NCBI RefSeq assembly: GCF_000519185.1
Contig: NZ_JAFA01000007.1
Span: 186,001-250,000, forward strand
Length of the DNA: 64,000 nucleotides
Direction of reading: 5' to 3'
DNA from: Paraburkholderia nodosa DSM 21604
Lineage (GTDB): Bacteria; Pseudomonadota; Gammaproteobacteria; Burkholderiales; Burkholderiaceae
Below are positions 25,095-34,193 of this stretch, piece after piece (position 1 is the stretch's first letter; each line of letters starts with the position of its first letter). The notes under the pieces are model-generated. The model saw only the letters and a program-made list of their open reading frames with translations. It was not told the origin of the DNA and did not search any database. Made by a program: the position numbers and the translations under genes.

Positions 25095-27410
25095 TTAGCG
25101 GCCTGCGGCGGGTCCCTGCTCGCCCGGGTCGGCAGACGCTTCATGGCGCAGTTCGGCCAGCAACGCGATAGCGTCGGCAATGCGGCGGGTGGAATCAGCC
25201 GATTGGTCCCGCAACGCGCGGGCGAGCGTGTCGATCGCTTCGCTGCGGCGACCCGTGGCGCGCAGGAGGTCGGCGAGATAGCGCGCGGCCTCCACGCGCG
25301 CGGGCACCGAACCGAACGCGAGCGCCGTCGAAAGGGCGGTGCGCAATCCCTGCTCGGCAGACGTCAGATCGCCGAGCGCCCACTGCGCCCGCGCGCGGGT
25401 GACCAGCAGTTCGCCAAGGTGGGCGCGCTCCTGGCGCGCGAGGGTTTCGTCGACTGCGGTGGACAGCATCGTTGCGCATTGTTGCGCGCGGCCGGATCGC
25501 AGCAGGACTTCGCCGTGTTGCCACATCTTGAAGGAATGGAACAGCGCGCCGCCGTTGCAGACCATGTGGTTGTCGTAACCGTCGAGCATCACGGCTTCGG
25601 CTTCCGCGTTCAAGCCTTGCGCGCTGAGATCGACGCCGCGCAAGATCTGGCCCATGCCGCGATAGAAAGGGAAGCCGTTGGCGATCGACACCGATTCGAG
25701 TTCGATTGCGAGCGGCCCGCTCCGCTGATCGTCGAAAAGGGACGCCAGCCACGCGGCGCCCTGCAGGTTGAGAACGTGCGCCAATGCGTGCGCACCCGGC
25801 TCGCCCGCGCGCAGGATCGGCATATCCATCGCGCGCCGGGCTTGCCCGAACTCGCCGATCTGGTAGGCGGCCAGCCCCTCGAATGTCAACGCGAGGCTCG
25901 CCAGATCGATTCCCTGCGAACCCGTGCGCGCATCGTCGCGCGTCACGCCGAGCAGATTGCCGCGCGCGAGGCAGGCGAGGGCTTCTTCGCTGTCGCCTAG
26001 CCAGTAGAGCGTGTTGGCCATGGCGACGTGCGCTTCGTCGAGCGATACGCGGTTCCCGCTGTTCTGGGCGCGCTGCAGCATCTCCTGTGCGCTCGCGCGC
26101 GCCTGCTTGAGCTGGAGCGTCGTCAACTGGGTGGTCCAGACGCCGAACTGGATCGCCGCGATTTCGCCAGGCTCGCAGATCCCTTCTCCGACCTCGAGCG
26201 CCGCCGCGTAGCAGGCCGTGGCTTCTGCGTACAACCAGCCGTGCACGCTGCGCAGGCTCATGCCGAGCAGGCGGTAGGCGTCGAACTGGGCGCGGCGCGT
26301 GCCGGCCTCGTCACGGCTCGTCTGCAATACGTCGAGGCAACGCCGCAAATGAGGAATGGCCTCAGCGAAGCGCGCTGCATCGATCAGCGCGCTCGCATGT
26401 TCGAGACTCTTGTGCGCTTCGCGGTGGTGTTCCTCGCGCGACTTCAGGCGGCGTTCGACTGTTTTGCGACCCACCCCGAGCAAGGTCGCGGCGGCGCTCT
26501 TGTTCCCCGCGGTCCGCTCCAGCGCGCGGTCGACGAGGAGGTCTTCGGCGGCGGCGAGTTTGTCGCGTCCCTCGAGTTGCAGCAGCATGTCGGCGAGCGC
26601 GGCGCGCGAAACCGCTCCGGCCGTTTCGCTGAGCAGAAACGGTTCGAGCGTGTCTTCCTCGATCAGCGGCTTTTCGGCAAGCACGCTCAACTGGCTGACC
26701 AGATTGCGCAATTGCCGGATGTGGCCCGGCCAGGCATGCCGGCCGAGCCGCCGCAGCGCAGCCGGCGAAAACTCGATGCGGCGCTCCTGTTGCGAGGCGA
26801 AATGGGCGGCGAGCGCAGGGATGTCCTCGACGCGCTGGTCGAGCCCGGGCACGGCCAGCACGAACACCGCGAGCCGGTAGAACAGGTCTTCGCGAAACAG
26901 CCCCTGGCGCGCCAGTTCGCGTAGATCCCGGTGCGTCGAAGCGACCACGCGCCCCTCGAAACGCACGCTCGACGAGGCGCCGACCGGGCGGAACGTCCGC
27001 GTTTCCAGTGCACGCAGGAGCTTGGGCTGCAGCGCGAGCGGCAACTCGCCGATTTCGTCGAGCAGCAGCGTGCCTTTGCCGACCTGCTGCAAGAGCCCGG
27101 GACGACTTTCGCCGGCGCCGGTGAAAGCGCCTTTGACGTGTCCGAACAGTTCCGCTTCGACGAGGTGCTCGGGAATCGCCCCGCAGTTGACGTCAACGAA
27201 CGGTTGATCGCGGCGCAGGCTGCGCGTGTGCACGCGGCGCGCGACCAGCTCCTTGCCCGAGCCCGTCGGCCCGATGATGAGCAAGGCGTGATCGGTGGGC
27301 GCGACGCGATCGATCATCCTGACCAGTTGACGAAACGCCGGCGCCTCGCCAATGAACGCGTCGTAGTCCGCTTTTTCTCCGGAAAGGGGAACGGAGGGGA
27401 AAGTACTCAT
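25095..27410 (-). CDS. Sigma-54-type AAA+ activator with central HTH and C-terminal TPRs
   Basis: 771 aa. Residues about 15-245 are a sigma-54 interaction AAA+ domain: Walker A GPTGSGKE, the GAFTGA sigma-54 contact loop, Walker B TLLLDEIGELP and HAWPGHIRQLRNL. A Fis-type HTH follows at about 290-330 (NKSAAATLLGVGRKTVERRLK), and then about 440 residues of TPR-like helical repeats with MalT-like spacing. Most enhancer-binding proteins have the sensor before the AAA+ domain, and here it comes after the DNA-binding domain. Its targets should have -24/-12 promoters. The upstream neighbour is an AraC regulator. The effector is unknown. Confidence 0.9.
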   Translation of the reverse strand: MSTFPSVPLSGEKADYDAFIGEAPAFRQLVRMIDRVAPTDHALLIIGPTGSGKELVARRVHTRSLRRDQPFVDVNCGAIPEHLVEAELFGHVKGAFTGAGESRPGLLQQVGKGTLLLDEIGELPLALQPKLLRALETRTFRPVGASSSVRFEGRVVASTHRDLRELARQGLFREDLFYRLAVFVLAVPGLDQRVEDIPALAAHFASQQERRIEFSPAALRRLGRHAWPGHIRQLRNLVSQLSVLAEKPLIEEDTLEPFLLSETAGAVSRAALADMLLQLEGRDKLAAAEDLLVDRALERTAGNKSAAATLLGVGRKTVERRLKSREEHHREAHKSLEHASALIDAARFAEAIPHLRRCLDVLQTSRDEAGTRRAQFDAYRLLGMSLRSVHGWLYAEATACYAAALEVGEGICEPGEIAAIQFGVWTTQLTTLQLKQARASAQEMLQRAQNSGNRVSLDEAHVAMANTLYWLGDSEEALACLARGNLLGVTRDDARTGSQGIDLASLALTFEGLAAYQIGEFGQARRAMDMPILRAGEPGAHALAHVLNLQGAAWLASLFDDQRSGPLAIELESVSIANGFPFYRGMGQILRGVDLSAQGLNAEAEAVMLDGYDNHMVCNGGALFHSFKMWQHGEVLLRSGRAQQCATMLSTAVDETLARQERAHLGELLVTRARAQWALGDLTSAEQGLRTALSTALAFGSVPARVEAARYLADLLRATGRRSEAIDTLARALRDQSADSTRRIADAIALLAELRHEASADPGEQGPAAGR

Positions 27411-27490
27411 TGCCTCGTGGGCTCCAGATTAACGCGTGGCATGCTTTTATGATTGTCCCGGAGTCTGCGATCGGAGACCGCGCATCGATC

Positions 27491-27519
27491 CCGCCCTCCG
27501 ACTTTCGGTTCGAGGGCGG
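27491..27519 (-). terminator. Hairpin after the AraC-family gene
   Basis: CCGCCCTC pairs with GAGGGCGG (8 bp) around a 13-base loop, 33 bp after the AraC-family stop and upstream of the next gene. No U-tract is present, so the assignment is tentative. Confidence 0.4.
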
Positions 27520-27551
27520 ACAGCGCAGGCGCAGTCTGTCCAGAAAACTCA

Positions 27552-28583
27552 CTAGAACCTGCAGTTTTCGAACTTGTAGCGCGAAGGGGACTTGCCGCTG
27601 TTCTCGAGAAAGAAACGCGAGAACGCGGAGGGAGAAGAAAAGCCGAGAAGATCGCTCACCGCGGCAACCGAATAGTCGGCCAGCGGCAGCAACCGCCTGG
27701 CCTCCTCGAGCCGCGCGTGAGCCAGGATCGCCTGGAAGTTCGTCCCTTCACCCTGCAAGCGCCGGTGCAGGGTCGAGCGTGAAATGCCAAGGCGGCCGCA
27801 GACCTCCTCCATGGGGTTCGAAAACGGCAGGCCGGCATGCGCCTCACGAATCATCTTCGTCACGAAATCTTCGATTCTCGAAGAAAACGAATGGCCGACA
27901 ACGAAGCGTCGGATATCGGCGTCGGCCTGCCCGCAGAGTATGTTTTCGGTGATCTCGTTGTACTTGCGATACGGCAGGTCCGCCGCTCCAGTTTTTATCA
28001 GCATGCGGTTGCGGCTTTGCCTGAATTTCACCGTCGCGCCACACAGGTGCGAGAGCTGGGAGACGGGCGCAAACGATTCGCCAGTCAGATCGATCTGGGT
28101 GGGATAGGGCTCACCGTCGTAGTACTGTTCGGCGAGGCGAATGAGCAGCAGAAAATTATAGAAGGCGCTCGACGAACTTCTGCGCGCGCCGTCCAGAACG
28201 TATTCGAATTCGAACGTCTGACCTGCCCGCTTGACCTTCACGGTATCGACATTCCCGATCAGCACCCGGTAGCGCAGAAACTGGTCAAAGGCCTTCGTCA
28301 ACGTCGGGCTATTCGTGACGATGGCCAATAACGTGCTGATGGGCGCCCGAAAGGAATAACTGGAAAAGATTTCGAGCCGCTCCGAAGCCTGGTAGCCAGG
28401 CTCCAGCAGATTGAGCATCGCAATGTGTTTGTGAGCGGCGATGCGCCCGTCCGGATGGGCGAGTTCCGCCTCCGTTATGCCGGTGAGGCGCGTGAAATCG
28501 TGCGGCGACATGCCGTGTTCGACGGCGGACTTGAGCGAGAGTTGGGCAAGGACGTTTGAAACGGTCTTTTGATCGGTCGTCAT
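27552..28583 (-). CDS. AraC family regulator with arabinose-binding-like N-terminal domain
   Basis: 343 aa from ATG 28583 (ATG 28595 gives four more residues; the upstream extension is low-complexity and rejected). The N-terminal 200 residues match the OruR/ArgR-like Arabinose_bd sensor type (GMSPHDFTRLTGITEAELAHPDGRI). The C-terminal AraC double HTH is LGISRSTLHRRLQGEGTNFQAIL and AAVSDLLGFSSPSAFSRFFLENSGKSPSRYK. It is divergent from the GH3 gene across 397 bp, so control of that gene is possible. The effector is not known. Confidence 0.87.
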   Translation of the reverse strand: MTTDQKTVSNVLAQLSLKSAVEHGMSPHDFTRLTGITEAELAHPDGRIAAHKHIAMLNLLEPGYQASERLEIFSSYSFRAPISTLLAIVTNSPTLTKAFDQFLRYRVLIGNVDTVKVKRAGQTFEFEYVLDGARRSSSSAFYNFLLLIRLAEQYYDGEPYPTQIDLTGESFAPVSQLSHLCGATVKFRQSRNRMLIKTGAADLPYRKYNEITENILCGQADADIRRFVVGHSFSSRIEDFVTKMIREAHAGLPFSNPMEEVCGRLGISRSTLHRRLQGEGTNFQAILAHARLEEARRLLPLADYSVAAVSDLLGFSSPSAFSRFFLENSGKSPSRYKFENCRF

Positions 28584-28980
28584 GGGAGACACCATGGAAC
28601 GGAGAAACGTCGCCTCGGCTAACCGCTGGTAGCTGGTGACTTTAGCATCCTTGCTCCAATCCTCAAACGGCCCGATGGGTCCGGATATCGAATCCGCATG
28701 AATCGATATCGGGCGGCCTGAGTCCGTACGACGACGCCGTAAACCGCCTGCAAGGTAACGATGAAATGGCACTCGGCGCGGGGTTAAGGCAAACCCTGAT
28801 GCCGCGACGCAAGGTTAAGTTCCGCGACGGCACGATAAGCGCAAACGTTTCGCCGGGTGCTATCGTCATCTCGCTACGTAGGGCAATTCAACATAAAACT
28901 AGAAGAAAAATGTAGTCCGATTACGGTCCCGCAATCCTGCGGGTCATCGCTCATGCAATCGGCAAAACAGGAGAGACACC
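28584..28980. promoter_or_regulatory. Divergent regulatory region between AraC gene and GH3 gene
   Basis: 397 bp without a convincing gene. It contains a perfect 8 bp inverted repeat, GATATCGA at 28684-28691 and TCGATATC at 28703-28710 (centres 19 bp apart), a candidate operator for a dimeric regulator. The GH3 ribosome site AGGAGAGACACC immediately precedes its GTG start. Confidence 0.5.
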
Positions 28981-31305
28981 GTGAGGAATGCGAAGCAAAT
29001 AGCGGTTGCAGTTGCCGGCGCGTTGTGTGCCGGCTCCGTGGCGTACGCGGATCAAGCCGCCAGCAGCAATACATGGGGCGCCAGCCCATTTTCGATGGTG
29101 GCGCAGTTCTTTTCCCATGCTTCGGGTGCGTCACAGCCGGCCTTTGACTGGAAGGCGAAGGGCGACCAGGCCGACAGGCGCGCGGCAGTCCTGGTTTCGC
29201 AACTGACGCTCGACGAAAAGATCCAGTTGGTGCACGGAACGGGCATTCCCACTGTCGGGCTGGGCGGCCCGTTTCCTTCGTGGGTGCAGGGCGCGGGTTA
29301 TATCCCCGGCGTCAGCCGTCTGGGCATTCCGCCGTTGGCCACGGCGGATTCGGCTGGCGGCGTGAACGTGCAGAACGCGCATACCACGGCCTTTCCTGCA
29401 CCGATCGGACTCGCCTCGAGCTGGGACGTGGCGCTCGCGGGGGCCTACGGCGCGCGTATCGCCCGTGAGCTGCGCGTGCTCGGCTATGCGGAAGGATTGG
29501 GTGGCGGCGTCAATCTCGCTCGTGAGCCGCGCGACGGCCGCACGTTCGAGTACATGGGCGAGGACCCCGTCCTGACCGGGACGATGAGCGCCGCGCGCAC
29601 CATGGGCACGCAGTCGCAGGATGTGATCGCCACGGTGAAGCACTACGCGATGAACGACCAGGAAACGAACCGGATGACGAGCAATTCGGTGGTCGACGAA
29701 AGGACGATGCGGGAAACGGAGCTGCTCGCCTTCGAGATTGCCGTGCGCGAAGGGCATCCTGGCAACGTGATGTGCTCGTACAACCTGGTCAACGGCGTGT
29801 ATGCCTGCCAGAACCCGGAACTCCTCACGACCATCCTGAAGCAGGAGTGGGGATTCAAGGGCAAAGTCCAGTCGGACTGGACGGCCAACCATAGTACCGT
29901 CGCCTCCGCGATGGCGGGTCTCGACGAAGAGCAGCCAGGCGATCTCGGCACGGCTGGGGCGGGCTTCGGCATTCAGTCGTATTTCAGCAGCGCGCTCAAG
30001 GCCGCGGTCCAGGCCGGTAGCGTTCCGGCTGCGCGTCTCAATGACATGGTCTTTCGCAAGCTGCGCACCATGATCGCCCTTGGCGTCTTGGACCACCCGC
30101 CAACCCCCGGCGGCTCGGTCGACCAGACGGCAGGCAATCGTGACGCCCTGGCGGTGGCGCACGAGTCGATCGTTCTACTGAAGAATGGGTCGGCATCGGG
30201 CAGCAACCAGCCGGTCCTTCCGCTCGCCGCCGGCGGCCTGCACTCGATCGTCGTGATCGGCGGCCATGCCGATGTCGGCGTGATGTCCGGAGGCGGGTCG
30301 GGAGGCGTGCCCGCGGCAGACGGCAATGCGGTGTCGGGATGCCAGTCCGGCAACCCGCTGCTTTCGAGTTGCGCCACCTGGTACAAGTCCTCGCCGTACA
30401 ACGCGATCAAGGCCAAGGCGCCTCAGGCCACGGTGACGTACTTCGACGGCACGAACGCCGCCGCCGCGGCCAGCGCGGCCGCCAGCGCCGATGTCGCGAT
30501 CGTGTTCGCCACGCAATGGGAAAGCGAGGGCACGGATCTGGCGAACCTGTCCTTGCCGGACAACAAGGCGGACCCGAGCAATCAGCTTTACGACCAGAAT
30601 GCGCTGATCAACGCAGTGGCTGCGAAGGCCAAACGGATCATCGTGGTGCTGGAGAACGGTAGTCCCGTCACGATGCCGTGGCTCGCCAACGTTCACGGCG
30701 TCGTGGAAGCGTGGTATCCGGGTGTGCAAGGTGGCCAGGCGATCGCGGACATTCTGTTCGGCGACGTGAATCCGTCCGCGAAGCTGCCGATCACGTTCCC
30801 GCGCCAGGAAGCCGATCTGCCGCAGCCGACCATCGACCCCAACAACCTGAACGTCGTCTATAGCGAAGGACTCCTGATGGGGTACCGTTGGTACGATGCG
30901 AAAAACATCGACCCGTTGTTCCCGTTTGGCTATGGGCTTTCCTATACGACTTTCTCGTACTCGGGGCTCAGGACGCATACCGATCAGGGCGGCAACGTAG
31001 TCGCCTCGTTCACCGTCGCCAACACGGGCTCGCGTGCCGGTGCCGAAGTCGCCCAGGTGTACGCCACGCTGCCGCCGGGTCTGGGCGAGCCGCCGCAGCG
31101 CCTGGTGGGATGGACGAAGGTCGCCTTGCGGCCTGGGCAGTCGCAACAGGTGAGCGTCGTCTTCCCGGCGCGGCGCCTCGCAACGTGGAACGTCACGACG
31201 CATTCGTGGCAGGTGCATGGCGGAAGCTACGAGATCCGCGCCGCGTCGTCGTCGCGTGATACGAACGCGTTGTCGGCACGCGTTGTCGTTGGCGATATGC
31301 ACTGA
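28981..31305 (+). CDS. Secreted glycoside hydrolase family 3 (beta-glucosidase-like)
   Basis: 774 aa with a GTG start preceded by AGGAGAG. The signal peptide is about residues 1-23 (VAVAGALCAGSVAYA), implying a periplasmic or exported enzyme. The GH3 N-terminal barrel includes EGLGGGVNLAREPRDGRTFEYMGEDP, KHYAMNDQETNR and the nucleophile aspartate in VQSDWTANHS. The GH3 C-terminal domain follows (SIVLLKNG, LPLAAGG, LFGDVNPSAKLPITFP), then an Fn3-like domain (VANTGSRAGAEVAQVY). It removes terminal beta-linked sugars from oligosaccharides or glycosides; beta-glucosidase or xylosidase specificity cannot be decided. It may feed the sugar transporters downstream. Confidence 0.92.
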   Translation: MRNAKQIAVAVAGALCAGSVAYADQAASSNTWGASPFSMVAQFFSHASGASQPAFDWKAKGDQADRRAAVLVSQLTLDEKIQLVHGTGIPTVGLGGPFPSWVQGAGYIPGVSRLGIPPLATADSAGGVNVQNAHTTAFPAPIGLASSWDVALAGAYGARIARELRVLGYAEGLGGGVNLAREPRDGRTFEYMGEDPVLTGTMSAARTMGTQSQDVIATVKHYAMNDQETNRMTSNSVVDERTMRETELLAFEIAVREGHPGNVMCSYNLVNGVYACQNPELLTTILKQEWGFKGKVQSDWTANHSTVASAMAGLDEEQPGDLGTAGAGFGIQSYFSSALKAAVQAGSVPAARLNDMVFRKLRTMIALGVLDHPPTPGGSVDQTAGNRDALAVAHESIVLLKNGSASGSNQPVLPLAAGGLHSIVVIGGHADVGVMSGGGSGGVPAADGNAVSGCQSGNPLLSSCATWYKSSPYNAIKAKAPQATVTYFDGTNAAAAASAAASADVAIVFATQWESEGTDLANLSLPDNKADPSNQLYDQNALINAVAAKAKRIIVVLENGSPVTMPWLANVHGVVEAWYPGVQGGQAIADILFGDVNPSAKLPITFPRQEADLPQPTIDPNNLNVVYSEGLLMGYRWYDAKNIDPLFPFGYGLSYTTFSYSGLRTHTDQGGNVVASFTVANTGSRAGAEVAQVYATLPPGLGEPPQRLVGWTKVALRPGQSQQVSVVFPARRLATWNVTTHSWQVHGGSYEIRAASSSRDTNALSARVVVGDMH

Positions 31306-31314
31306 GGTGAGGGC

Positions 31315-31341
31315 GGCCTGGGCGGACTGGAGGCCCAGGCC
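31315..31341 (+). terminator. Hairpin after GH3 gene
   Basis: A perfect 9 bp stem (GGCCTGGGC with GCCCAGGCC) lies 9 bp after the GH3 stop and is followed by TTGTGG, a poor U-tract. Candidate terminator. Confidence 0.5.
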
Positions 31342-31479
31342 TTGTGGACACTGCCGGCCTCCGCCCGATACCTTCGGCCGGCAAACGACCGCATTGCAGG
31401 TGCTCGCGGCACGCCGCCGCCATCGGCCGGTCGAGGGCGAGGCTGCAGGAAGCGGACGCGAGTGCCTCCTTGGGCGGCG

Positions 31480-31917
31480 CTACTGCCGCCTCATCTGCAA
31501 CGACGTGTCAGTCGCATCGACCACCTGAAACCCGAAGCGCTGGTAAAGGCTTATCGCCCGATTTCCCTTCAGAACGCTGAGCTTGACCGGTACGCGAGCG
31601 TCGTCCGCCTGGCGTAAAAAATGATCGAGCAGATGGGCCGCGATACCGCGACCCTGATGTTCGGGCAGGATCTGGATTTGCACGATGGTCCATGCGTCCG
31701 GGTCGCGAAAGAATTTGAAGAGTCCGAGTTTTTCCGACCCGCAACAGATGACATAAGCGTCGTTGTAGCGATAGCGCAGACGCTCCCAATGCGCGTGCTC
31801 GTCGGTCGCTTCGCCCGCGCGTTCCAGGTGCTCGTTCATCGTTGCCCTGCGTAAATCGAACAGAAATGGCTCGTCGGCGGGCGTTGCTGCGCGAAGCGTG
31901 AATTCAGGTTGATTCAT
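31480..31917 (-). CDS. GNAT family N-acetyltransferase
   Basis: 145 aa from MNQPEFTLRAATPADEPF; an in-frame ATG at 32049 would add 44 residues without domain content. The acetyl-CoA-binding motif is visible in IQILPEHQGRGIAAHLLDHFL, followed by VKLSVLKGNRAISLYQRFGFQVV, the usual GNAT C-terminal strand and helix. The acceptor substrate is unknown. It is convergent with the GH3 gene and has no obvious functional tie to its neighbours. Confidence 0.82.
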   Translation of the reverse strand: MNQPEFTLRAATPADEPFLFDLRRATMNEHLERAGEATDEHAHWERLRYRYNDAYVICCGSEKLGLFKFFRDPDAWTIVQIQILPEHQGRGIAAHLLDHFLRQADDARVPVKLSVLKGNRAISLYQRFGFQVVDATDTSLQMRRQ

Positions 31918-32252
31918 TCGTGGCGGTCGAGCGTTGCTTCGGTGGTCCCGGTGATTGTTGATGATCTCAAGCTCATTGTCGAAGCTCGATGCCGTGGTAG
32001 CGAACGGTGCTGTCGTGCCTCCTGCACGAGCCGCCGTGTCAGATTCCATGCAAGAAGTTTGCTATCAATCGTGGGCGTGCCCGGATCCCTTACATTCCGT
32101 TATTCGGATGCCCATGACTAGTAATTTCCCGATGAAACAAGCGGTCTCGCGAGGCGATTCTTGAACTAGACTTTGACTGTTAGTCTTACTATATTCCAGA
32201 GACATTTCCAATGTAAGTTGATGCGGCGATCGATAAGCAAGGGGAAAGTTTT
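31918..32252. other. Intergenic region upstream of sugar ABC operon
   Basis: About 335 bp without a convincing gene. Its right half is AT-richer and holds AGACT and AGTCT inverted arms around 32168-32186 and a TATATT element at 32190, so it probably contains the promoter of the transporter operon. No properly spaced -35/-10 pair could be assigned. Confidence 0.4.
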
Positions 32253-32309
32253 ATGGCTATCGTCGTACACAACATCCCTGTAGGTCATTGGCGCCGGAGC
32301 GTAGCGTGA
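32253..32309 (+). CDS. Possible 18-residue leader peptide coupled to the ABC operon
   Basis: A short ORF (ATG at 32253, TGA at 32307-32309) encodes MAIVVHNIPVGHWRRSVA. It has a strong AAGGGGAAAG ribosome site about 5 bp upstream, and its stop overlaps the GTG start of the ATPase gene (GTGA). This suggests a translated leader that couples translation, or a vestige of a lost first gene. No attenuator hairpin is obvious. Confidence 0.4.
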   Translation: MAIVVHNIPVGHWRRSVA

Positions 32310-33127
32310 CGGCGAGCGATGCCGCGCGCGCGACGAGCGACTGGCGGCATATCGTGCGCGCGCAGGGCATCAGCCTGTCCTACGGCAAGATACGCGCGCT
32401 TTCCGGCATCGATCTCGCCATTGGCCGCAACGAGATCGTCGGCCTGATCGGCGATAACGGCGCGGGTAAATCGACGCTCATCAAGGTGCTGACCGGGGTC
32501 GTGCGGCCGAGCACGGGCAAGCTGTTCATCCGCGACGAGGAGGTCGACTGGAGCCGCTTTTCAGTGCGCGAGGCGCACCGGTTGCGCTTCGAGACGGTGT
32601 ATCAGGAGAAATCGCTCGGCGAGAAGCAGCCGCTGTGGCGTAATTTTTTTGTCGGCCGGCAGATCACCAACCGATTCGGTTTTATCAATGTCGCCGAAGA
32701 GCGCCGCATAGCCAACGATATTCTGAAGCAACAACTCGGTTTTCGCGGCGTGGGGATTGACGCGGATTCGTTGATCGCGAAACTTTCCGGTGGCGAGCGC
32801 CAGGGCGTCGCAATCGGACGGGCGATGCATTTCGACAGCGATCTGATCATTCTCGATGAACCCACGGTGGCGCTTGCCATCAGCGAGGTGCGCAAGGTTC
32901 TCGACTTTGTGCGCTCCATTAAGGAGTCCGGCCGCGCCTGCATCTACATCGAACATAACCTCGCTCATGTGCACGAACTCGCCGATCGGCTGGTCGTGCT
33001 CGATCGCGGCCGCATCGTCGCGGACATCAAGTCAGGTGAGATGAGCCTCGAAGACCTGACGCGGTTCCTGATTTCGCTACAGCAAAGCGGGCACGGCCCG
33101 GCGCCGGTTGCGGGGACAAGGACGTGA
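32306..33127 (+). CDS. Sugar ABC transporter ATP-binding protein (FrcA/RbsA-like, single domain)
   Basis: 273 aa from GTG 32306 (GGAG 6 bp upstream). Walker A is GDNGAGKST, signature LSGGERQGVAIGRA, Walker B LIILDEP, and the H-loop IYIEHN. It has one nucleotide-binding domain, like FrcA, whereas RbsA-type proteins have two fused. Where the family often has PTAALG after Walker B it reads PTVALAI. The next gene overlaps by 4 bp (GTGA), so it is coupled to the permease. The membrane complex imports a monosaccharide not identifiable here. Confidence 0.9.
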   Translation: MTASDAARATSDWRHIVRAQGISLSYGKIRALSGIDLAIGRNEIVGLIGDNGAGKSTLIKVLTGVVRPSTGKLFIRDEEVDWSRFSVREAHRLRFETVYQEKSLGEKQPLWRNFFVGRQITNRFGFINVAEERRIANDILKQQLGFRGVGIDADSLIAKLSGGERQGVAIGRAMHFDSDLIILDEPTVALAISEVRKVLDFVRSIKESGRACIYIEHNLAHVHELADRLVVLDRGRIVADIKSGEMSLEDLTRFLISLQQSGHGPAPVAGTRT

Positions 33128-34164
33128 GCGATCCGATAAAAGAAAAGCGGCCGGCGCGCCTGGTGGGTTTGCGCCTGCCGGGTTTTGCCCGCATGGAGGG
33201 ATTGCCGAGCCTGGTCGTGTTTGCGCTGGTGGTCGGCCTGTTCATGGCAACCGCGCCACGCGTCTTTTTGGGCTGGCCAATCTACTTCTCCTTCCTGACC
33301 ACCGTACCGCCGCTGGCGGTGCTGGCGATCGGGCTGACGCTGGTGATTGCGGCAGGGGAGATCGATCTGTCTTTCCCCTCGGTGATGGCATTCTCGGGCT
33401 TTCTGTTCGCCTGGTGCGTGAACACCACCGGATCCGCCTGGCTAGCCATTATTGCGGCGTTGGCGGGCGGTGCGCTGGTCGGCGTGGTGAACGGGGTGTT
33501 GGTCGCGGTGGTCGGCATGCCGTCCATCATCGTGACGATTGGCACCCAGTTCCTCTGGGCCGGTGTCGCATCGATCCTTTCCGGCGGGCTCTCCTATGCG
33601 CTGCAGCAGCTCGCCAGCGGTTCAGCCTATGCGGTATTCACGGGCACGCTGTTCGGTTTGATCCCGATGCAAGCGCTCTGGGCGCTCGGCCTCGCCGTGT
33701 TCATGTGGTTCATCCTCAATCGCCACCGTTTCGGCGAGCACGTGCTGTTCATCGGAGACAACCGCAACGTGGCGAAGGTCGTGGGCATCAACGTGCTGCG
33801 TGAGACGGTGAAACTGTTCACGCTGATGGGGGTGCTGGCCGGTTTCGCCACGGTCCTGCTCACGCTCGAGAATCTGAACTACTTCTCGACCCAGGGGCAA
33901 GGCTACCTGCTGCCGGCGCTGGCCGGCGTGTTCATCGGCGGAACCTCGGTGTTCGGCGGCACGGCGACGATCGTGGGCACGTTCTTCGGCACGTTCGTGA
34001 TTGGCATGCTGGAGGCAGGAATCGTTGCGACCGGTATCGCCGGCTTCTGGGTTCAGGCGATCGAAGGGGTGGTGTTCATCGTCGCCGTGATCCTGCATCT
34101 GTTGGTCGAGAATCCCGCCAGGCTGCGCGCGCTGCGCGAAAGATTGAGGCTTGGGCGGCGCTAA
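33124..34164 (+). CDS. Sugar ABC transporter permease (RbsC/FrcC-like)
   Basis: 346 aa inner-membrane permease of the BPD_transp_2 family. It has 8-10 hydrophobic segments, the signature GLTLVIAAGEIDLSFPSVMAFSG, and FIGDNRNVAKVVGINV before the EAA-like loop, with a C-terminal PALAGVFIGGTSVFGGTATIVGT segment. Its GTG start overlaps the ATPase stop, and a 29 bp gap leads to the binding protein. It forms the translocation channel with the ATPase and the binding protein of this operon. Confidence 0.92.
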   Translation: MSDPIKEKRPARLVGLRLPGFARMEGLPSLVVFALVVGLFMATAPRVFLGWPIYFSFLTTVPPLAVLAIGLTLVIAAGEIDLSFPSVMAFSGFLFAWCVNTTGSAWLAIIAALAGGALVGVVNGVLVAVVGMPSIIVTIGTQFLWAGVASILSGGLSYALQQLASGSAYAVFTGTLFGLIPMQALWALGLAVFMWFILNRHRFGEHVLFIGDNRNVAKVVGINVLRETVKLFTLMGVLAGFATVLLTLENLNYFSTQGQGYLLPALAGVFIGGTSVFGGTATIVGTFFGTFVIGMLEAGIVATGIAGFWVQAIEGVVFIVAVILHLLVENPARLRALRERLRLGRR

Positions 34165-34193
34165 AGCCGTTAAATCAGGAGATAGGAGCGGAA

